From the NCBI GenBank assembly GCA_942159475.1, contig OW804100.1, positions 3,804,627 to 3,868,626 on the forward strand: a stretch of 64,000 bases of DNA, written 5' to 3'. The position numbers and the translations under genes were made by a program. The stretch's first letter is position 1, and each line of letters starts with the position of its first letter. This DNA comes from Sthenelais limicola (lineage: Eukaryota > Annelida > Polychaeta > Phyllodocida > Sigalionidae). Below are positions 47,279-58,318 of this stretch, piece by piece. The notes beneath the pieces were generated by a model. It did no database searches. It was not told the origin of the DNA and worked only from the letters and a program-made list of their open reading frames with translations.

Positions 47279-49393
47279 ATGTCTGAGGACGAACAACGCG
47301 AATCCGAGCCGCAGCTCGGACTGTCCGACTCGGAGGGTGAGGCGGTTTCGGACCAAGTGGCCGCTGAGGTCCTGCAAGGTGCAGAGGACCTGATTGGACT
47401 GTCCAAAGAGGACGAGCCCAGTAGTCCGGGGGTGACCTCGGAAGAAGAAATGGACTTTGAGGAAGTCCCGGAAAAGGCACTGTCTGAGGCTGAGGCTTCG
47501 GGTACCCCTGCCAAAGTTCCTCCACCGCCCCCTCCACCAGAGGTGAAGGAAGCTCCTCCTCGTAGGAGGTCTCCTCGGAAGGCTGTTAGCCCGGGGAAGT
47601 TGTCTCCACGAGATCGGACTGCTGCCTCCCTCTCTCCAAGGAGTGTACCCACCACTCGCTCTTTTTCCCTCTCTCCTGCCCGGAGTTCCAGGTCGCAGGA
47701 AAGAGGAAGAACTCGGGAGAAACGTTCTTCTCAATCCGAGAAGAGCACCTCCGAGATCAGGGCCGCTAGCTGCAAACCTAGCTTGCCCTCTGTTGAACCT
47801 AGTAAGGCGGTTGTCTCCAGACGACCTTCCACTACTAGGTATGATTCCAGTGGTAGAATGCCTCCACCTTCTTCTTCCCTCAAAAAGATTCCGAGGAGAA
47901 CGAAGAAAGCTACCAAGAGCCATGTACACAGAGCTGAAGCCCGCAGGATCCAGCTATCAGGCCGTGGCTCACTGGATACCCTTCGGCTGGAACTAGATAG
48001 AGTGTCCGAGATTGCTCCCCTGGACCCATCTAAAGATCCGAAGGAAGGTGAGATTCCCCTAGCAGAGGAATCTGACAATGAGGACACTGAGTTCTCGGGC
48101 GATCTCATGTCAACTTATGAGACCGAGGTCTGGCCCAAGCTCTGCCAGAAGAAGGACATGACCGTGGGAAACCACACAAAGCTGAAGGGCGTGTCCAAGC
48201 TTTGGCAGGCTGGCTGGAGGTGCCCCTTCCTGGTATGCCGCCATGTAGGTATCAATGCTACTGGCATCAGATCCTACCGGACCAGGGAGCGGTTCTTCCG
48301 CCACCTCTGTGATGAACACGCGCCTCTCATCCAAGTTTGGAAGTGTCCTTACAAGAACTGCACTCAGGCTTGTGACAGACGCGGTGAGTTGATTCCTCAC
48401 CTCATGACTGGTGGAGAAACTCTCCACAACCAGTCTAGAAAGGATTCTGTTTCCAAGGCGGGCAGAGCTGAGTCCGAGATTAGGTCCAACTCATCTTTTT
48501 TGCGGATGGTTTACCTATTGGGCCAGCATATGTCAGCCATGAGGCGAAACACGAACGGTCGCCCGGATTCCCGTGACCAAAAGGGAACTGCTCCTTCTAC
48601 CTCGAAGGAGACAAGCAGTTCCCAGAAAACGCAGAGCCGAAAACGCCCTGCGTCTGATAGTCATACTCCCTCACCAGCCTCCAAGCGTCAATCCAAGAAG
48701 GCTAGGATTTGGGAGGATGAACTCGTTGGTCAGCTACCCGAAGACACTAAGACCTTAGTAGCTGCCCAGGAGGCCATCATTAAGAAGGCCCTGAAGGACC
48801 TCACGGCTGCCTCCGAGACTGTGAATAAACAGGTGTTGGCCTCCATGGCTTCCCTGTCTGCTCCTCTGAGGCAAGTGGAACTTGTGAAGCGTCAGGTCGC
48901 TGAATCTGCTCGTCTGCAGGAGCTGACGAAGACGCAGGAGCAGCTGATTAAACAGCTCCGAAAGGAGGGTGAGTCGAAGGATAAACGCATCCGAGACTTG
49001 ATCGAGGCGAATGCTGTTCTCCAAGGCCTGCTGGACGATTCGGATAGAAGCGAGGGATGTCCTTCCGAGGGCTCTAGCCACCAGCAGTCGACGTCCTTGT
49101 CCCGGCAGCAGCATCAGTCTGATGTTGGCTCTGCTCCGATGCCTACTACCCCTTCTTCTGGCTCGCTGACGGTGGGCGGTGCTCCTTTGGAGATTGATCC
49201 TGCCCAAGCCATGATGTTAGCTGATCTCCTTAACAGAATGGCCCAGGCTCCTGCAACCCAAGCTGTGCCCCCGACACAGGCTGTGACGTCACCTGAGGAC
49301 GCTATGGATGGCGCTGGCCGTCGTCTTTTCGAGGAGGAACCCGAGAAAGCACTACCCGACAAGCCATCAATGCCCATGGACTTTGACTCCTAG
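47279..49393 (+). CDS. Gypsy third ORF: zinc-finger-like, coiled-coil protein
   Basis: 704 residues, intact, in the env position but with no signal peptide, fusion peptide or transmembrane helix. Residues 1-90 are acidic; 90-210 are Ser/Pro/Arg-rich (RRRSPRK, SPGKLSPRD, SLSPARSSRSQERGR), like SR-type disordered segments. Around residues 305-380 there are two finger-like motifs, CPFLVC...HLCDEH and CPYKNC...HLMTGGETLH, with longer loops than classic C2H2. A Ser/Lys-rich nuclear-localisation-like part follows (KRPASDSHTPSPASKRQSKK). A long Glu/Leu/Lys/Gln-rich stretch (about 500-580) should form a coiled coil. The tail is Ala/Pro-rich. Function unknown; a nuclear, nucleic-acid-binding accessory protein, or a displaced gag-like protein, are both possible. 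Confidence 0.8.
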   Translation: MSEDEQRESEPQLGLSDSEGEAVSDQVAAEVLQGAEDLIGLSKEDEPSSPGVTSEEEMDFEEVPEKALSEAEASGTPAKVPPPPPPPEVKEAPPRRRSPRKAVSPGKLSPRDRTAASLSPRSVPTTRSFSLSPARSSRSQERGRTREKRSSQSEKSTSEIRAASCKPSLPSVEPSKAVVSRRPSTTRYDSSGRMPPPSSSLKKIPRRTKKATKSHVHRAEARRIQLSGRGSLDTLRLELDRVSEIAPLDPSKDPKEGEIPLAEESDNEDTEFSGDLMSTYETEVWPKLCQKKDMTVGNHTKLKGVSKLWQAGWRCPFLVCRHVGINATGIRSYRTRERFFRHLCDEHAPLIQVWKCPYKNCTQACDRRGELIPHLMTGGETLHNQSRKDSVSKAGRAESEIRSNSSFLRMVYLLGQHMSAMRRNTNGRPDSRDQKGTAPSTSKETSSSQKTQSRKRPASDSHTPSPASKRQSKKARIWEDELVGQLPEDTKTLVAAQEAIIKKALKDLTAASETVNKQVLASMASLSAPLRQVELVKRQVAESARLQELTKTQEQLIKQLRKEGESKDKRIRDLIEANAVLQGLLDDSDRSEGCPSEGSSHQQSTSLSRQQHQSDVGSAPMPTTPSSGSLTVGGAPLEIDPAQAMMLADLLNRMAQAPATQAVPPTQAVTSPEDAMDGAGRRLFEEEPEKALPDKPSMPMDFDS

Positions 49394-49681
49394 TGTGCCT
49401 GCGGACATTGTTTAAACTGTGAGGGTTACATGTATATACGAACACTTTTTCAATTCCTCCCTCGGACCTTTTCAGATTTTTCCGAATAGGAATGTTTCTC
49501 AGCAGAGAATTTATTTTTCTACCTTGTATATACCTCGTTATGTCATACTGTGTCTTGAGGTTTCAGATTTTTATATTTTTCTACTCTTGTGATTTTTGAT
49601 GTGTTGTTGGACAGAAGGTCTGCTACACTTTACCTTTCTAAAAGAAATAAGGTTTTCTACAAGAGTTTAACATATATTTTA

Positions 49682-49869
49682 TAACTTCGGATTTGTTCTC
49701 ATATGTAGATAGGACACCATATGCTCCTACTTGTACACTGCCTTTAACTTCGGACATGTTTTCGTATGTAGTGAGGACTCTATAAGCTCCTTTTTGTACG
49801 ATTCTTAACGTTTCCGATATGTTTTGTATGTAGAGAGGTCACTATATGCACCTATCTGTAACTGTATTT
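49682..49869 (+). repeat. Three ~62-bp tandem repeats upstream of the Gypsy polypurine tract
   Basis: Diverged copies beginning TAACTTCGGATTTGTTCTCA, TAACTTCGGACATGTTTTCG and TAACGTTTCCGATATGTTTT. Each continues with TATGTAG, GAGG-like and CTCCTACTTGTAC-like words. They lie in the 3' untranslated part of the Gypsy element and may be an RNA signal. Confidence 0.75.
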
Positions 49870-49989
49870 TATTATTTCCGAAGTTCGGATGTTTGTACTT
49901 TTATCAGTTTTTACCATTGAAACTGCTATCTTTATTACCCTTTTTGAAATTTTTCTCCTGTTCGGATTTTTCAATTTTGTTAAAAATCC

Positions 49990-50009
49990 TAAAAAAGGGA
50001 AAGGGGTAT
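49990..50009 (+). promoter_or_regulatory. Gypsy polypurine tract
   Basis: AAAAAAAGGGAAAGGGG followed by TAT directly before the 3' LTR; the expected plus-strand primer site. Confidence 0.8.
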
Positions 50010-50419
50010 TGTAGTGGTATTGGTTTACTTCCTCTCCGAAGCACCAGCTGGAGCTACCACTGTGTGCTATTTCTCTGTGTCATATTACTGAGAGTAGAAG
50101 TCATGCGTATTTCTATCTCCTATTGCTCTCTGGCAGCATTTTACAGTATTATTGTCTAACCTTAATGTATAAAGGACTGTGGCCTTAGTGCCCGTGTAAC
50201 TGTAAAGTATTTCAAATCTTTTATTAATTAGTACTGATGTTCATGTACTCCGAGACACCATGTGGTACTGTGTACCTGGATTGGTGTACAGGTCCGAGAA
50301 CCAGCTTCGGACAGGTCATGCTTACCTCTTGAGTCTGAATAAACAGAGAACGGTGTAGGAAATCACTCTTTTGTTTTATTCTTTGCTAAAAGAACTGGGT
50401 TGTAGTGAAGAACACTACA
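50010..50419 (+). repeat. Gypsy 3' LTR
   Basis: 410 bp, one difference from the 5' LTR. Followed by the CTTT target duplication. Confidence 0.95.
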
Positions 50420-50641
50420 CTTTATTAGTTATGTACAATCTAATCAGGAGAATACCCAAATAATCACTATACCTAACTTATAGTTATTATAGAAAAAAGT
50501 CCAATTGAATTGATATACATGAATAAAATTTATGGCATAGAATAGGGCATGAAAACCAAACAAAATGATATATTAAGTTTAAATATATTGGCAGAATTTA
50601 TGCTCTCAACTTAATCTATAAGAAAAAGGCTAAATTGGGGT

Positions 50642-51970
50642 GAAAAAACGTCGCCAGACAAAATGGCTGTGCTTTTTATAATTATTAAATAAATTTTCTC
50701 TAAATAGTTTGATTTCATAACTATAGGTATGGAGACATACATATACCACCATTGGAAGATACTTATTCCTTACAATCAGGAGAAAACCCTGATAATCAGT
50801 CAAATCAGCCAAATTAGCCAAATTAAATTATTTTCCTGCTAATGTTTAAATATGGTTAGCTTTAAGAATTACTTGACAAAATAATCTCAAAATATCTCTC
50901 CTAATTTAAATAATGGGCTGTGTACATTGGGCGACGTTTTTTCTCTTGATTAATGGGCGACGTTTTTTCTCTTGATTGATGTGTTTCAGGAAAATGAGTC
51001 ACAGGTCGTATAAATTGGATTTTGAGATATCATAATTATTGAAAAGTTATGATCAAGTGGATTCCAATGATGAAAATATTAAGGACATCTAAGACATGTT
51101 TCCATAATTCATCTTGGTTGTATTCATGTACTCATGTTTGAAAAAAAGTTTGCAATATTTCTGAATGGGAAATTACCAGTAAAGTAGCTAAATATACTCC
51201 ATAGGACGATCTTAGGAATTGAAGGATATATTTAATACACTGTCCTGAAATTTGGTACAGATATTGCTATGATCATTAGTGCAAGGTACCCCGAAAATGA
51301 GGATATTCCAATAAAGAGATCTGATGATTTAATCATTTCTAATAACATCCCTTTCTGACTTGTGACTCATTTGCCCGAATCACATCATATATTATTCTAC
51401 TGCAGGAAAACGTCCCCATCCTTGAGTGGATATTGTCATGAATGACAAATTTTCAATAAGTAATGATAAAATGGTCTAAAATGGCGGAGTCACGTATTAA
51501 AAACAATAAAAATAACAAACAAGCTGTATATAATTGACTAAATTTGGCATAGATTGGGCGACGTTTTTTCACTCAGAAAAAACGTCGCCCAAATTTGAAG
51601 CCTCAAATGTGATTAATTTACCAAAAATCTGGCTATCTATTCATACTCAGTGGTAAAAGCTGATATTCTATTACATCATAAAAGAAAAAATAGAAAGATT
51701 TGAGAATAAAAAATAAAAATACAGTCAATGATAGGATGCTTCATCTGATTTATATGGAAATCCAGTTTCTGACTTTTTTTGTTGTCCCCTATTTGAACAG
51801 ATTTTATACAAGAAAGAAAAATATTTCTTGCCTATTACATCAGGAAAACATTCAGTTAGAGAATGGTGATAGAAATAAATGGTGATAGAAATAATTGATG
51901 ATATACAAATTAAATAAGAGAAATGATCTTTACTAAGAAATATAGGGGTGTGCGACGTTTTTTCATCAAA
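50642..51970. repeat. Recurrent GCGACGTTTTTTC motif cluster
   Basis: The 13-mer GCGACGTTTTTTC or its complement occurs at about 50643, 50931, 50956, 51559, 51577 and 51953, all inside the right arm of the DNA transposon. The pair at 51555-51593 forms a hairpin with ~17-bp arms and a 5-base loop. The copies at 50931 and 50956 are part of a ~25-bp tandem duplication. Confidence 0.85.
50974..51388. mobile_element. MITE family B, diverged copy
   Basis: The left end is GATGTGTTTCAGGAAAATGA at 50978 and the right end CATTTGCCCGAATCACATCA to about 51388. The interior has diverged from the copies at 8298 and 61458, with parts shared with the partial copy at 39480. It is nested in the DNA transposon. 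Confidence 0.75.
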
Positions 51971-52153
51971 TTTTCTTCACCAATCTTTGATAACCTCCTG
52001 TACAAAAAATAATGGTCTAATTTAATGGCAAATTCAGATATATTACCACCTATATATTACTTTCAAACCTACCAAATCTCAGATTGATCAAACAAAATAT
52101 AATTTTTACCCTTTTAGAATGGGCTGCACCATTTTCGTGAGAATGGGTCATAT

Positions 52154-53070
52154 ATATGTCAGCTTCTAGTGTGACTGGAGTCATGTTCTTTATTTCATGA
52201 TTGGGCCGTGAGAGTTGCGTATATTCCAAATACGCTGTTTTGTCCCAAAACTGTCAGGATAAAAATGTGTCATAGTAAATATCCAACATATCCAACATTT
52301 TTCTTTTTCAAATATCATTTTCCTTTTCTAAGATATTCCAACACATAATCAACATGACTTATGGATATCTTAATATCTGAAGAGATACTATCCTGGATTT
52401 CTCAAATGCCTGAGGGACTCCCTCATTTGTACAAACCGAGGCAAAGCCAAGGCTTGGTTCTGGCAGCCTTAGTCAAGACGAAGGACCATAACCGAATGCT
52501 CTAATGCCTTTAGTCCCCATGGGCTGTTACTATCATTAACAACGATTTAGAAATGATTTCGAAGCAAATAAACCAGTGGAAAGCCATGATCTTGCAGTTT
52601 TGAGCGTTTTGTATTTTCGTTGATGTAAGCGTTCGGCCGGAAACGGAAGTCCAACACCTACCACTTCTGTCTGAATGTGCATAGTTGCCCCGGCCAGCCC
52701 AACAAACGGGGACTAAGTAATTGCAATTTGTCCCAATTTGTATATATGATTAGGGTGGTAAACAGTTTCAAGGGAGTCCATGACTACTGAACTTAAGCTA
52801 ACTTAGAGAGAAGTTTTTGGAATGGTTTTGGTTGAAAACGTCACACTCTCCTCTCTCTCCCATATACAATTCCTGTAAATCCGCAGGTGGTCATATATTC
52901 ATTGTAAAATTGATTGTCCATTTTCTGGACTTGATGTAAAAATATTACATGTATATACGACATAGGAGTGAGGAGGACGTCAGTAGATGAAGTAAGACAT
53001 TATCTATGCAGTAAATAGGTTGTATGTCAGTGTAGTCTTGCAACGATACTATTAAAAATGCTGCTTAACG
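52154..53070. other. Non-coding stretch
   Basis: No coding sequence, repeat family or RNA gene that I can support. Confidence 0.5.
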
Positions 53071-53071
53071 T

Positions 53072-53102
<31 letters not shown>

Positions 53103-53660
53103 GATTTTTATTTCCATAAGACATCTACAAATGTAAATATATGTGTGGACTAGAGGTTTAATATGAAGAGATGGAAAAAGGAGCATTTTCAGTAATGTGT
53201 ACTGGTCTTCCAAGTACCCCTGAATTTGGAAAATGATCTAGACTAGATAATATACATACATATAGAACATACAAATACAAACACATTTAGGTAAATAAAG
53301 CAAAGAGACATAAATCATAAGTGTATGTGGTGGCTTTGTCTATTGGTCAGAGCCAATGGCTATTAATTCAAGTTGGTACTTTAGCATTACAAGCTAGACG
53401 GATTGATTCATGAGTAAAGAGAGTGACATTAGTTGTCAATGTATGCGGTCAGTACATAACAATGATAACAGTAGTAATAATAATAATGGTAAGTTAGTCC
53501 TAAGCAGGGTTATACTGTGTTTGTAGATAATGTTGGAATGTGACCAGGTCTTGGATGCTCCTGGCATCCCTATCAAAACTGTTCCATAGAAAATTAATGA
53601 ACGTTATTATATAAATGAAAAACTCCTTACCAATATGAAGTGCACATGTTTAATCCAACT
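53071..53660 (-). mobile_element. LINE 3' fragment with TAA-repeat tail
   Basis: The minus-strand peptide from about 53640 to 53500 (GKEFFIYII, FLWNSFDRDARS, LVTFQHYL) matches the last residues of LINE ORF2 proteins. About 400 bases of 3' UTR follow to a (TTA)n tail seen on the plus strand as (TAA)n at 53071-53102. The 5' limit is uncertain. Confidence 0.65.
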
Positions 53661-53787
53661 CCTTGATGAATGATTTCAAATTACTTTCCAAATGCAGCTA
53701 GAGTGAGATAATAGAGATGCAGCAACTGGGAGCCGTCCCGTTCGTGTGATAAGTCTTAGAGTGAGATAATAGTGGTAGGTACATAGA

Positions 53788-53924
53788 TGGAACCTAGCAA
53801 GGGGGAAGTCTGTACACTTGTTATTGACCGAGGGAGTGCGGGAAGATAGAGGGCGTTAGCCCGAGATCTTCTGTGCTCCCGAGGTCACTAACAAGTGTAC
53901 AGACTTCACCCGAGCTTTGTTCCA
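53788..53924. mobile_element. Palindromic MITE-like element
   Basis: 137 bp with ~36-bp imperfect inverted ends, TGGAACCTAGCAAGGGGGAA... and ...TTCACCCGAGCTTTGTTCCA. The inner arms GAAGTCTGTACACTTGTTA are perfectly paired, and a second small palindrome sits in the middle. Target duplication not clear. Confidence 0.7.
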
Positions 53925-53929
53925 TATTT

Positions 53930-55130
53930 ATTACACCCCATTAATAAATAAAAAATATAAATAATTAAAAATAAAAAAAGTAATTTACGTTTTGGGCGGA
54001 CCTACTTGTTGTATGTCCCCAGGGTGACATAACTCACATGTTATGCACCACTTTGACCAAGTGTGACATACAATGCTGAAGGTATAGGAAGCAACAGCAC
54101 AGGGGTGTAATAAAGGTGACTACATGGTCGCCTCTAGCCAATCAGGCACCAGTGATGGTGGCTTATACATGACAGGTGCTAATATAGCAGTCCGACCCCC
54201 AGCCCCCCAGCCCCCAGCCCCCAGCCCCCTACCAGCCCCCCCCCCCAGCCCCCCTAACCTACATACATACACACTTTTTGTGGCAACCTAAAAGGGTCCA
54301 AGGCTTTTTTTTTAACAAATTTTATTTCGTAGATATTTCACATTCCGGGATACTTTCCAATCGTATATAAATTTTAGAAACATAGACAATATATTATAGA
54401 CATGATGTTGTTCAGTACATTAGATTTCATGGAAAATGTAAAATATTTAACAGTTACTTCTCTATTTACATTCAGCATTTTTGATCGGTATAAGATAATA
54501 TAACACTTTAGACGCAGCAGGACATAATCAAATGAGCACGGATAGGCGCTAGGTCCACCTATGTTAAAATAATATGGTAATTACCTGCTTGTAACAATAA
54601 GAGATAAAACAAGCAATAGACAGAACGTAATCCTCCCTTTTTTAGTGCATTTTTATTTGGCTGTAGATTTTTTTTAATGTAACAATTGCAATTTTCTCAG
54701 ATTGCACAGTTCGATAAAGAGTCAAATTGTATAATTTTTGTCAAATTGTGCAAGCATAATCTAAGTTATTATTTCCAAAATATATTTATATAAACTAATG
54801 ATATTAAAAACATAGACAAATAAAAACCCACACCAGCGTTGTGTCATACTCAAACAGTCATATAGAGTGATCTTATCTGAGCCATACATAAATGTATGTA
54901 TATCTCTCACCTACAATAATATAACAGAACAAAGGATGCGACAAGGTGGTAGCCTGAAACGCCCTATTAAACAAAAAGATTTTTTTTTTTCATATTTGTC
55001 CGGAGATGTGTACACGTCTGCAGCGCCAGATCAAATATGAATGAACCCTAGCCGTCGTCAAGGAGATTGCCGCCAAGGTCACGGGACAATACTTCCGGTG
55101 CAGGGATATATGTCCATAGGCCTCCGTCAT
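53930..55130. other. Non-coding stretch with C-rich repeat
   Basis: No gene seen. A (CAGCCCC)n-type tract at about 54193-54258 and an A/T-rich segment follow. Confidence 0.5.
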
Positions 55131-55133
55131 ATA

Positions 55134-57877
55134 GGGGCCATCCACAAATGACGTCATGCCCTAGGGGGGGAGGGGGGGTTGAGTTTTATGACAAGGTATG
55201 ACAATGGGGGGAGGGGGGGTCACCTCATGTATGACATCATGTTTTTATATTTTTGATAAAAAGACTACCGTAACGGGGAAACTTGTGCTCTAAGTAAAAT
55301 TCATTTGAAATACACCTTAGAATAAAAGGCTACTGGACATGCTTCTATGGCCTCTATATCTAGATATATCCAGATCATTCTAGTTTTCTTGCAAATCAAA
55401 CTTCAACAATGGCACTGTGTGAAAACATCCCTGAGGAATATTGCGTTTTTTCTATAATAATTTAAATAATGTATTGGCCTTAAACTGAATTTAAAAAAAA
55501 AAAAATCAATAGGAACTGGTGTCATGTAACTTGAGTGGCAGCCTTACGCTGCCTTTATTAAATAAATAATATATAACAAAATCTCTAGCAGCATGTCTGT
55601 TGGTATAGGAAATGTCTGCTAATATGGATTCCAGCCATTCATCTTTACGCACCATTGGTGTTGGAGGTCATGCAAATTTTTCCTGATATAGACCCATGCA
55701 TTTTACACAGAGGTAGCAATACAATGACTGGTACCATACCCATTGCCCGACCAGTCCCAATACCAAGGACGGTATTTCCATGTCCTCAAGATCGTTCTTG
55801 AGGCAGTTGACATTATGTCCTGTTACAACCAAGTCCAGTAGCATGTACACGTCACCTCTTAATCTTTTAAAGTGAAGGGTAGGCAAGTCAAGTTCCTTAT
55901 ACATATCTAAGGACTTTGTCACTCACCTTTGAAGGTTCTTCAGAGTATTGATATTAACCATGTACTCAGGGTTCTGAACCCCTCATGGAAACCAGTTTAT
56001 TATATATGAATACATTTTAAACTAATCGATGCAGCTTAGATAGACCTTTCATGGGACATATACTTCTATATAGCTAAAACACAAAATGGCCACCCTATGG
56101 GCAGAAATCCATCCACATAACCCACTTTTATGCAGAGGAAAAAATAATTTTGTCAAATAGAGTTTACTCAGCATTGTACAAAACATCAAATTATTATAAC
56201 ATGTGTCTGAAATAATGCTCCTATCTATTGGCTATAAATACATAAAAAATATAGTGTTTGGAAATATTGCTAATTTCTTTTAATTTATTTTTTCTTTTGG
56301 GAAATTTTAACGTTGCCATCCCGATGCACTTTTAAAGGGTTCAGCTAGGGATCAAAAATAATTATCTAGTGAGATTTTGTTTCTGACATGTAATCTCAAA
56401 CAACTTTATTCTGAATACAAACATTGAATAATTGCATATCAGAAAAACAATGAGATCTGAATCATTAAAAAAAGGCCAAGTTGGGGAAGTTTAAACATTG
56501 CCAACCTAACGACATTCATTTTAAAAATGTGTCTACACAATGATTGATTATCAAATGAAACTTTGTCAATTTAAAGCATCTAATAAGATGTTTATGTCAT
56601 AGAATTTTTAATTTCAACCTAACATTTTTTCTGTTATTTTTGGACTGATTTAAGCTGGGGTTGGCCCAGATGCACTAATGGGCTGGCAACATAAAACATT
56701 GGAAGAGAACAATTTCAGTTGAGATAATGAAATATAATAAGAATAATGTATTTTTGCTACAAGAATACCAAAATATTGATTTTGAGAAATAAAGAATATT
56801 TGACAAGGATTAGAACAAGGCCATGCCCTTAAACTTTGGGTGTCAAAGATTTAAGATGATTTTCAAATAAAGTGCCTTGAAATAGAAAAAATCAAAATAA
56901 AATCAATTTTGATCTTATTCTATAGCTTGAAACGTTAGCTTAATTATACGATAATAAACAAAAATATTGAAATTTTTAAAAATAACCCTCATTACCTCTA
57001 CAATATTTCTATCCAAAAGCATTGGGGTGGCAACGTTAGAAAATGCAGTTTTTAAAATTAGTGTGCCCAATTTTTGTTATGAACCCTTCATTATACGTAC
57101 AATGATATCTGTAAATGGCAAGTAGTTTCAATCCATTTAAATTTTTAGCCAAAAATACCCTCTGTGTACCCGATTTGTGAGAACTGACCATATATATATG
57201 AAGAGAAGTGGTCATGGAACTGACCCCTGTGGGACTACACAGACTTGATCTTGTGTAAAAGCCTTTTATGTGATATGTTCCATTACTACATCCTAAACTA
57301 CAGCCTCCATAACTGTGCACAATATGCAAATCAGGCTTAATGCGTTTATACCACTGCCAAACCTCTCTGCACATGTGCAACTCATTAGACCCACGTCCAT
57401 TGGCAGGCAGAAAACTAACCTTAACATAGTGGTTGATAATCTTGCCTTATTTGTTGGACACAAAGCAAAATTTATTGCTGGTATATGTTGGCAAAATTTG
57501 ACACCTATACCGAAAGTATCAGGGCCCTGGAAAAGTGCCTGCCTTGACTCTGAGCTAGGATTGAGGTCACCATAGTTGCCGTGGTACTAAATGAATTTGT
57601 AAAGTAGCCTATTCACATTCTGGGACTTCAGGGGTTTTTTAATACAGAGATTTCAATGTTGGGGATCATAGTTCTAATAATGGGGTCTGGATATTTAATT
57701 ATGATGTTATACCTAATCAATGATTGGGAGTTGGGCTGGGGGAGGGTGCTGCGAACATGACGTCATTTTTTATCAGTTTTAAGGGGGGGTCTGGCACAGT
57801 GTGACGAAACGTGACATGGGGGGGAGGGGGGGTCAAAAATGGCCAAAAAAAGCATGACGTCATTTGTGGATGGCCCC
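55134..57877. mobile_element. 2.74-kb DNA transposon, perfect 26-bp TIRs, no transposase
   Basis: Ends are GGGGCCATCCACAAATGACG...TCATGC and the exact reverse complement, flanked by ATA at 55131-55133 and 57878-57880. Both subterminal regions have G-runs (GGGGGGAGGGGGGGTC). The interior holds a LINE-like fragment (55668-55922, minus) and recurring GGCAACGTT/AACGTTGCC words near 56307, 56492, 56688 and 57031. No transposase ORF is left, so it is non-autonomous. Superfamily not assigned; a 2-3 bp AT-rich target fits PIF/Harbinger-ISL2EU-type elements. Confidence 0.8.
55668..55922 (-). pseudogene. Possible LINE RT fragment
   Basis: 84 codons. LDLPTLHFKRLRGDVYM resembles the conserved L.LPTL.YRRLRGDM block near the end of reverse transcriptases of RTE/CR1-type LINEs. 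Nothing else in the ORF is recognisable and no tail is seen, so it is a small captured fragment at best. Confidence 0.45.
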
Positions 57878-57880
57878 ATA

Positions 57881-58309
57881 GACAAACATATAGCTCTGAT
57901 CTTATGTTTGTATAAATGTATCTTCTGATGGAAATGAAGCATACATTTTTTTAATAATTATATAAAAATATGTTCAATCAAAATCATTATATACAAATAC
58001 TTGGAAATAAGGCGTGTACATACAAAATGGCTGCCAACAGGTTTGTCGCGCAGTTGCTACTTCTTCCGCGACAGGATGTGATGTCACTTGTATTGAAATA
58101 ACATTGTGATGAAAAGTTTTCACTGTTTTTAGATTTTCTCCAAGATTTATTCTAAGTTCCGACCACTGGATAGCCATATATATATATAGGGCCAAACTAT
58201 CCCTTATATATAGTGAGCAGAAACTTCCAGACATTGCTGGGGAGATTGAGAGTGAGGATATATATTTCACTAATGGACATTCTATGACCGGAATTCACTT
58301 CCTGTGCCG
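57881..58309. other. Non-coding stretch
   Basis: No supported feature; the 98-codon minus-strand ORF here is of ordinary composition with no motif. Confidence 0.45.
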
Positions 58310-58318
58310 GAAGTGATA

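Larger units (their letters stand above)
43115..50419 (+). mobile_element. Ty3/Gypsy LTR retrotransposon, deletion derivative
   Basis: 7.3 kb with 410-bp LTRs starting TGTAGTGG and ending CACTACA, and CTTT duplicated on both sides (43111-43114, 50420-50423). The LTRs differ at one base. A TTGGTGCCGTGATCC primer-binding-type sequence follows the left LTR and a polypurine tract precedes the right one. The coding part starts at a gag-like leader and passes straight into RNase H, so most of gag, the protease and RT are missing. An extra ORF lies after pol. Confidence 0.95.
42953..52149. mobile_element. DNA transposon with TIRs, carrying nested Gypsy and MITE
   Basis: Terminal inverted repeats GACCCATTCTCACGAAA-G/A-TGGTGCA lie at 42953-42980 and 52124-52149, flanked by ATAT on both sides (42949-42952, 52150-52153). 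Without the Gypsy insertion the element is about 1.9 kb. No transposase is visible, so it is non-autonomous. Its right arm carries a repeated GCGACGTTTTTTC motif and a family B MITE. Superfamily is unclear; a 4-bp duplication fits several. Confidence 0.75.

Noticed and set aside
46865..47929. 354-codon minus-strand ORF
   Set aside because: It is antisense to the Gypsy third ORF, crosses the splice acceptor, and has Arg/Ser/Gly-rich composition explained by the plus-strand coding bias.
57036..57575. ORFs on both strands inside the 2.74-kb TIR element
   Set aside because: No transposase motif or family resemblance; composition is that of surrounding non-coding DNA.
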